From NCBI GenBank assembly GCA_934489735.1, contig CAKSSR010000003.1:1-64000 (forward strand): a DNA stretch of 64,000 nt, given 5' to 3'. The DNA comes from an uncultured Eubacteriales bacterium (GTDB lineage Bacteria > Bacillota > Clostridia > Oscillospirales > Acutalibacteraceae). Below the pieces are notes generated by a model that was not told the origin of the DNA, made no database searches, and worked only from the letters and a program-made list of their open reading frames with translations. Below, piece after piece: positions 59,892-64,000 of the stretch (its first letter is position 1; every line of letters begins with the position of its first letter). The position numbers and the translations under genes are program-made.

Positions 59892-60045
59892 GTTGCATTG
59901 GACAATAAAGAGAACCTTATAAAAACTTCGAATATTATTTCATGTTTTTAATGTTTCTTATAACATTTGGTCAAGAAAAAATGGGAAGTTGATTCCAGAT
60001 TATAGGCGGAATTCACCTTTCCAGAAGAGTAGATTATGAAAAATT
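59892..60045. other. Spacer before ybeY
   Basis: No gene or clear promoter seen. Confidence 0.5.
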
Positions 60046-60060
60046 TTGGAGGAATTAAAA

Positions 60061-60564
60061 ATGACAGAAAAAATTAAAGTGGTTATAGTTAATAGGCAAA
60101 AGGAAATTAAGATTCCAACTGGATTTCGTATGTTGATACGTAGGTGCTGTACAGCTGTATTAAGGTTAGAAAAGTTTAGCGGTTCAGCAGAGGTAAGCGT
60201 GACTTTGGTAGATAATGAGCAGATAAGGGAATTAAACAATCAGTATAGGAAGAAAGACATGGCTACAGACGTTTTATCATTCCCGATGGGTGAGAACGGT
60301 GTCTATGACACAGACAAAGTAACCGGAGCTAAGATATTAGGAGACATAGTTATATCAATTCAAAAGGCTCAGGAACAAGCAGAGTGCTATGGGCATAGTT
60401 TAGAGAGAGAAGTTGGATATTTAACAGTTCATGCGATGTTACATTTACTAGGATATGACCATGAATCTCAAGACGGAGTAGACAGATTAAAAATGCGTGA
60501 GAAAGAAGAAACAGTTATGATGCAGATGGGACTTAGGCCTATATCTGGTTATTATTTGAGGTAA
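60061..60564 (+). CDS. ybeY: Endoribonuclease YbeY (16S rRNA maturation)
   Basis: This 167-aa metal-dependent RNase has the family zinc motif HAMLHLLGYDHE (three His). VTLVDNEQIRELNNQYRKKD and ATDVLSFPMGE are further family blocks. I use ATG 60061, which follows TGGAGGAATT; the in-frame TTG at 60046 overlaps that RBS. It is followed without a gap by dgkA and then era, the usual Firmicute order. Confidence 0.95.
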   Translation: MTEKIKVVIVNRQKEIKIPTGFRMLIRRCCTAVLRLEKFSGSAEVSVTLVDNEQIRELNNQYRKKDMATDVLSFPMGENGVYDTDKVTGAKILGDIVISIQKAQEQAECYGHSLEREVGYLTVHAMLHLLGYDHESQDGVDRLKMREKEETVMMQMGLRPISGYYLR

Positions 60565-61080
60565 ATGAAAGAAGTAAAAAGTTTTAAGATGGCCCTGAAA
60601 GGGATAATTTACTCTATATGCAATGAGAGGCATATGAGATTTCACATGATTTCTGCCATCTATATATTATTTTTCTCTATGTTCTTTGAATTATCAGGGG
60701 AGAGGTTAGCTATATTATTACTGACTATATTTATAGTGATCTTTAGCGAACTTATTAATACAGTGGTGGAAAAGATGTCTGACCTATTGACAGGCGATTA
60801 TAATCCGATAATAAAGGTAGTGAAAGACATTGCAGCCGGATCGGTATTGATTGCAGGGTTTTGTGCGGTATTAGTTGCATTTTGTTTATTTAATGATATA
60901 GATGGATATCTAAGAATTTACGACTATTTTTTAAATAACTATGTCAGCTTCTTATTTTTTTTGATATCTGTTATGTTGTCATTGAAATTTGTCAAGTATG
61001 GGCCTAATGAATTTAAGTACAAATTGATAAAAGTAAAGAATATGTTTACGACGTGGTTAGAAAAGTTATTAAAAAAGTGA
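60565..61080 (+). CDS. dgkA: Diacylglycerol/undecaprenol kinase family protein
   Basis: This 171-aa membrane protein starts immediately after ybeY. The first 115 residues are a standard prokaryotic DgkA: HMRFHMISA, then the active-site block EL-INTVVEKMSDLL and KVVKDIAAGSVLI. In Gram-positive bacteria this family mostly phosphorylates undecaprenol. About 50 extra C-terminal residues include one more hydrophobic helix (NYVSFLFFLISVMLSL) and a basic tail. Confidence 0.9.
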   Translation: MKEVKSFKMALKGIIYSICNERHMRFHMISAIYILFFSMFFELSGERLAILLLTIFIVIFSELINTVVEKMSDLLTGDYNPIIKVVKDIAAGSVLIAGFCAVLVAFCLFNDIDGYLRIYDYFLNNYVSFLFFLISVMLSLKFVKYGPNEFKYKLIKVKNMFTTWLEKLLKK

Positions 61081-61104
61081 AAAAGGTGAGGGAGGGAAGA
61101 TCAA

Positions 61105-62031
61105 ATGATAAGCAATGGGAAGAAAGATTCAAGGACAGCATTTGTATCGATAGTTGGTTGTCCAAATGTGGGGAAGTCGTCTATTATCAATTCGATAGTA
61201 GGCCAAAAGGTTTCGATAGTATCTCACAAGCCACAGACAACAAGAAATAGGATATTAGGGATTCTTAATTCAGATGAAGTGCAGATAGTATTTATGGATA
61301 CCCCAGGGCTTCACAAGCCTTTTACAAGGTTAGGCGAGATGATGGTAGAGTCAGCGAAGGGCTCGATAAACGACTCAGACATATGCATATTAGTAGTTGA
61401 TGCTTCAAGAAGCAAAATTGAGGAGCAAGAATTAAAAGTCATTAGAAGATTTAAAGAAGAAAGATCGAAAGATAATGGTTTTTTTGGATTTCTTGTCATA
61501 AATAAGATAGACAAAATCAGAGATAAGTCTGTTATAATTGACAAAATCAAAGAATATTCTGACTTATTTAAGTTTGATGCAGTCATTCCACTGTCAGCGA
61601 AGTCAGGAAAAGGGATTGGGTCATTAGTATCGGAAATAAAATCAAGATCTTTTGAATCGCCTCATTTCTTTGACGACAATTTATTTACAGACCAGTCAGA
61701 AAAAGCTATAGTATCCGAGATAATTAGAGAGAAGATATTAACATTTTTAGATAAAGAGATACCTCATGGGACTGCTGTAATAATAGACAGAATGCGAGAA
61801 AGAGAAGGAAGTAAAGTCTCGATAATGGACATTGATGCAACTATTTTATGCGAAAAGTCAACGCACAAAGGCATTATAATAGGCAAAGGTGGAAAGATGC
61901 TAAAGAGAATAGCGTCGTCAGCCAGAATTGATATAGAAAGATTCTTTGATATAAAAGTAAATCTTCAAGTCTGGATAAAAATTAAAGAGGACTGGAGAAA
62001 CAAAGAGAGCGTTATAAAGAGTCTCGAATGA
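61105..62031 (+). CDS. era: GTPase Era
   Basis: This 308-aa GTPase binds the 3' end of 16S rRNA during small-subunit assembly. G1 is GCPNVGKSS, G3 DTPG, G4 NKID and G5 SAKSG. The C-terminal KH domain includes GIIIGKGGKMLKRI. ATG 61105 follows GAGGGAGGG. It lies in the ybeY-dgkA-era run, with recO further downstream. Confidence 0.96.
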   Translation: MISNGKKDSRTAFVSIVGCPNVGKSSIINSIVGQKVSIVSHKPQTTRNRILGILNSDEVQIVFMDTPGLHKPFTRLGEMMVESAKGSINDSDICILVVDASRSKIEEQELKVIRRFKEERSKDNGFFGFLVINKIDKIRDKSVIIDKIKEYSDLFKFDAVIPLSAKSGKGIGSLVSEIKSRSFESPHFFDDNLFTDQSEKAIVSEIIREKILTFLDKEIPHGTAVIIDRMREREGSKVSIMDIDATILCEKSTHKGIIIGKGGKMLKRIASSARIDIERFFDIKVNLQVWIKIKEDWRNKESVIKSLE

Positions 62032-62056
62032 GATATGTATTTTACTTGTTGATGGT

Positions 62057-62081
62057 CCTCACCATCATGCAAGCGTGGGGG
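62057..62081 (+). repeat. GTGGGGG hairpin, copy 1
   Basis: CCTCAC (62057-62062) pairs with GTGGGG (62075-62080) and is followed by GAAAA. It resembles the hairpin at 62451-62476, which also ends in GTGGGGGAAAA. The two flank the PspC gene. They look like IS200/IS605 end hairpins rather than terminators, since A rather than T follows. Confidence 0.45.
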
Positions 62082-62134
62082 AAAATTATTTTATTACTAA
62101 GATAGAAACGAAAGGGAAGAGGGAGGAAGAACCT

Positions 62135-62392
62135 ATGAAAAAGTTATACAAAATTGAAAAAGGTAAGAAAATATGTGGAGTCTGTGGAGGAATAGCAGAA
62201 TATTTTAACTTAGATCCTACATTAGTTAGAATTCTTTGGGCATTGTTTACGATAATCTTTTTCGGCGGAGGAATAATAGTTTATATAATTGCATCTATTG
62301 TAATGCCAAAGAAAGAAGATGTTTGCAATGAGATTTATGTAGAAGAAAAGAAAGAAGAAAAGAAAGAAGAAAAGAAAGAAGAAAAGAAATAG
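62135..62392 (+). CDS. PspC-domain small membrane protein
   Basis: The 85-aa PspC domain comprises KICGVCGGIAEYFNLDPTLV and RILWALFTII, followed by one membrane helix (FFGGGIIVYIIASIVMP) and a charged tail of KKEE repeats. PspC proteins are linked to envelope stress sensing. The ATG at 62135 has GAGGGAGGAAG upstream; an in-frame start at 62075 overlaps the hairpin and lacks an RBS. The gene lies between two similar hairpins. Confidence 0.85.
   Translation: MKKLYKIEKGKKICGVCGGIAEYFNLDPTLVRILWALFTIIFFGGGIIVYIIASIVMPKKEDVCNEIYVEEKKEEKKEEKKEEKK
62340..62390 (+). repeat. 12-bp coding microsatellite of the PspC tail
   Basis: AAGAAGAAAAGA-type units repeat about four times and encode KKEE KKEE. 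Copy number may vary in frame. Confidence 0.75.
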
Positions 62393-62450
62393 GTTTCAGT
62401 TGACGTAAATTTTAAAAATTATATATTCATTTATCATTTTTTTGCATAAT

Positions 62451-62476
62451 CCCCCACAGCTAAGCAAAAGTGGGGG
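62451..62476 (+). repeat. GTGGGGG hairpin, copy 2
   Basis: Perfect CCCCCAC (62451-62457) with GTGGGGG (62470-62476), followed by AAAAAAA. It is related to the hairpin at 62057. Confidence 0.5.
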
Positions 62477-62903
62477 AAAAAAATTAGGCACTTGACTATA
62501 ATGGGAGAAAGGTGTAAAATGTAACTAATGGCTGGTAGTGAATAGGCAAGCATTTTGATTATTTGTCAAATCGGTTTAGAATTGGGAAGCTTTTGTTTGC
62601 AACTCATTGAACTTATTGAGTGATGACTCTGGATTTTTAATAGGAACTTTGTATTTTTTTAGGAATTGTTCATCATTGGTCAGCAATGTTCACGATGATT
62701 TGAAAAATAATTGAGCTGGGCAAGGATCAAGCGAAGGATTTGTATTAACTTATATCAGAAATTTTAATAATATATGATTAAGAGATAGCCCGTCGTGTGC
62801 TTATCTGTAAGAAATTATCAGCAATATTAAAGTAAATACTTGTATATAATAAGAATAGATTAAGTAAATTTAATTATTGTATATGTATGAAAGGAAGAAA
62901 TGT
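62477..62903. other. Gene-free stretch between the PspC gene and the YqzL-like gene
   Basis: No intact ORF or RNA gene was found. A TATAAT-like box is near 62846, but without a convincing -35. The sequence may be decayed mobile DNA. Confidence 0.45.
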
Positions 62904-63113
62904 ATGGATAGAAATGATAAATGGAACAAATTTATGATGACCGGAAGTGTAAGAGATTATTTATTATTCAAAGGATATGGAAAAAAAGAAGTATGTAATG
63001 TGCATGATGACCTACTTGATAATGTAAGTGGCGGTTTAAATAATTTTGATAATAAAAAGATTGATAATAATTTGAATATGACTACTAACGAAGAGCAAGA
63101 AAGTAAGATATGA
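62904..63113 (+). CDS. YqzL-like small protein with an extended C-terminus (69 aa)
   Basis: The N-terminal block DKWNKFMMTGSVRDYLLFKG fits YqzL, a small protein encoded between era and recO in many Firmicutes and of unknown function. ATG 62904 follows AAAGGAAG; the in-frame ATG at 62877 lacks an RBS. The product is longer than typical YqzL (about 50 aa). Its extension contains DDLLDNVSGGLNN, which by chance or descent looks like a double-glycine leader site. recO starts 31 nt downstream. Confidence 0.7.
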   Translation: MDRNDKWNKFMMTGSVRDYLLFKGYGKKEVCNVHDDLLDNVSGGLNNFDNKKIDNNLNMTTNEEQESKI

Positions 63114-63144
63114 TGTACGTCGATTAACGAAGGGAATATTTTTG

Positions 63145-63903
63145 ATGCAAATAAAGTTAAATGGATTAGTGGTTTCTGAAAGAAAAGTAAAAGAAAGTAA
63201 CAAACTTATATATATATTAACTCCAGATGGCATAATAAATTGCTTTGTTAATTGTCCTAAAAGCAACAAAAGTAGTAAAATGGCTGCTACTCAATTATTT
63301 TCGTATTCTAATTTTGTAATATATAAAGGGAAAGAGAACAATGTAGTAGATGAAGTCAACTTAAATGAGTTTTTTCTAGGCTTAAGAAAAGATATTATAA
63401 AGCTATCTCTTGCCCAATATCTTTGTGATTTAGCTATTGCATTAGTTCCCGAATACGGGGATGCAATGGCTTTTTTACGTTTAATGCTAAATTCTTTATT
63501 CTACATAAGCGAGGATAAGAAAGATTTAGCGTTGGTTAAGTCGATAGTAGAATTAAAGATGATTTCTTTAGCAGGATACATGCCAAACGTTACTGGATGC
63601 AACAAATGTGGAAGATTGGAAAAGAATTTCATGTATTTTTATCCCAGGAGAGGAGAATTGTATTGTGAAAAATGTCTTATTAATGATAGAAAAAATGAAA
63701 GAAATTTAAAGGTAAGTGAAGGCGTTTTATCTGCGATGCATCACATAATTTATTCAGATTTAGAAAAAGTATATGCTTTTAGAATTTCTGATTCTGGCAA
63801 GAAAGAATTATCAAATTTAACTGAGGCATATGTTAAGGAGCAATTAGGAAGAACGTTTAAAACTTTAGAATTTTATCATCAGATATGTAATTTTAGTAAT
63901 TAG
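63145..63903 (+). CDS. recO: DNA repair protein RecO
   Basis: The 252-aa recombination mediator loads RecA with RecR. It has an N-terminal OB-fold (residues about 1-80, LNGLVVSERKVKESNKLIYI), a helical core, and the four-Cys zinc finger CNKCGRLEKN...YCEKCL (about residues 152-182). The start is ATG 63145; TTG 63142 is an alternative. era-yqzL-recO order matches other Firmicutes. Confidence 0.94.
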   Translation: MQIKLNGLVVSERKVKESNKLIYILTPDGIINCFVNCPKSNKSSKMAATQLFSYSNFVIYKGKENNVVDEVNLNEFFLGLRKDIIKLSLAQYLCDLAIALVPEYGDAMAFLRLMLNSLFYISEDKKDLALVKSIVELKMISLAGYMPNVTGCNKCGRLEKNFMYFYPRRGELYCEKCLINDRKNERNLKVSEGVLSAMHHIIYSDLEKVYAFRISDSGKKELSNLTEAYVKEQLGRTFKTLEFYHQICNFSN

Positions 63904-63993
63904 ATGAGGATTGATAATAAAGGGAGGCTTTTAGATGTTTTTAGCTTAGGAATAGAAGTAGTCGTAGGCTATTGCGATACAGAAAGGAGATAA
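63904..63993 (+). CDS. Possible very short ORF (29 aa) after recO
   Basis: ATG directly after the recO stop opens a frame encoding MRIDNKGRLLDVFSLGIEVV plus VGYCDTERR. There is no RBS and I do not recognise it. It may be the remnant of a gene or not coding. The AAGGAG at 63984-63989 probably serves a gene beginning at or beyond the right edge (TTG 63994 is possible). Confidence 0.2.
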   Translation: MRIDNKGRLLDVFSLGIEVVVGYCDTERR

Positions 63994-64000
63994 TTGCTAA

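Noticed and set aside
62451..62483. CCCCCAC/GTGGGGG hairpin as a rho-independent terminator
   Set aside because: The stem is followed by A, not T, on the plus strand, and no T run follows on the minus strand.
1..64000. tRNA, rRNA, CRISPR, prophage or plasmid origin
   Set aside because: I scanned for tRNA arm motifs, rRNA-like GC-rich blocks, repeat-spacer arrays, phage structural genes and replication proteins and saw none.

Overview
The window is AT-rich, densely coded DNA from an endospore-forming low-GC Firmicute of the class Clostridia. The evidence is the SpoIIAA-SpoIIAB-SigF operon, a SleB-type spore cortex hydrolase, a SpoIIIE/FtsK translocase, the paired M16 proteins YfmF/YfmH together with EF-P, the two-subunit GlgC/GlgD glycogen route, a fused NfnA-NfnB flavoenzyme, and AddA. 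I cannot name a species. I saw no rRNA, tRNA or CRISPR array.

Layout. 1-5.1 kb: rimI cut by an IS200/IS605-type element at the left edge, a protein-arginine phosphatase, uppP, spoIIIE/ftsK and an unknown membrane protein. 5.4-13.2 kb: rpoB-rpoC under one strong promoter, without the usual ribosomal protein neighbours. 13.4-15.7 kb: two overlapping glycosyl/phosphotransferase genes, both with apparent export signals. 15.7-17.2 kb: decayed transposase and nuclease relics between degenerate inverted repeats. 17.2-34.4 kb: glycogen metabolism (malQ, then glgB-glgC-glgD-glgA), split by an accessory island (18.7-24.9 kb) and by addA. 34.4-37.7 kb: a large unknown protein with a Gln-rich repetitive tail and a small exported protein. 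37.8-39.5 kb: a short mobile element, a TnpB relic, efp and a CD1247-type protein. 39.6-45.7 kb: fused nfnAB and smc. 45.7-56.3 kb: a housekeeping run (yfmF, yfmH, lgt, nusB, a TsaD-like gene, xseA, xseB, ispA), a degenerate P-type-ATPase-like protein, then spoIIAA-spoIIAB-sigF. 56.4-59.1 kb: a minus-strand set of small unknown genes plus sleB. 59.5-64 kb: a TnpB relic, ybeY, dgkA, era, a PspC-domain protein, a YqzL-like protein and recO.

The most unusual part is the island at 18.7-24.3 kb. Four intact paralogues of a family I do not recognise lie head to tail. Each follows a nearly identical block of about 210 bp made of the previous gene's terminator, a spacer, a promoter and an RBS. In three of the four promoters the -35/-10 spacer contains a run of 12 or 13 A and is only 14-15 nt long, whereas the fourth has a normal 17 nt spacer. 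This is what one would expect of promoters switched by slippage. A fifth family member appears to have been displaced by a hicAB toxin-antitoxin pair, leaving only its 3' tail.

Other points of interest are the secreted-looking Stealth/GT8 pair, three identical 63-bp IS605-like right ends that each follow TTGRT (two of them directly after the stop codons of efp and xseB), the split/fused small-protein family at 56.4-58.3 kb, the pseudo-P-type ATPase next to spoIIA, and a 109-residue acidic tail on RpoB.
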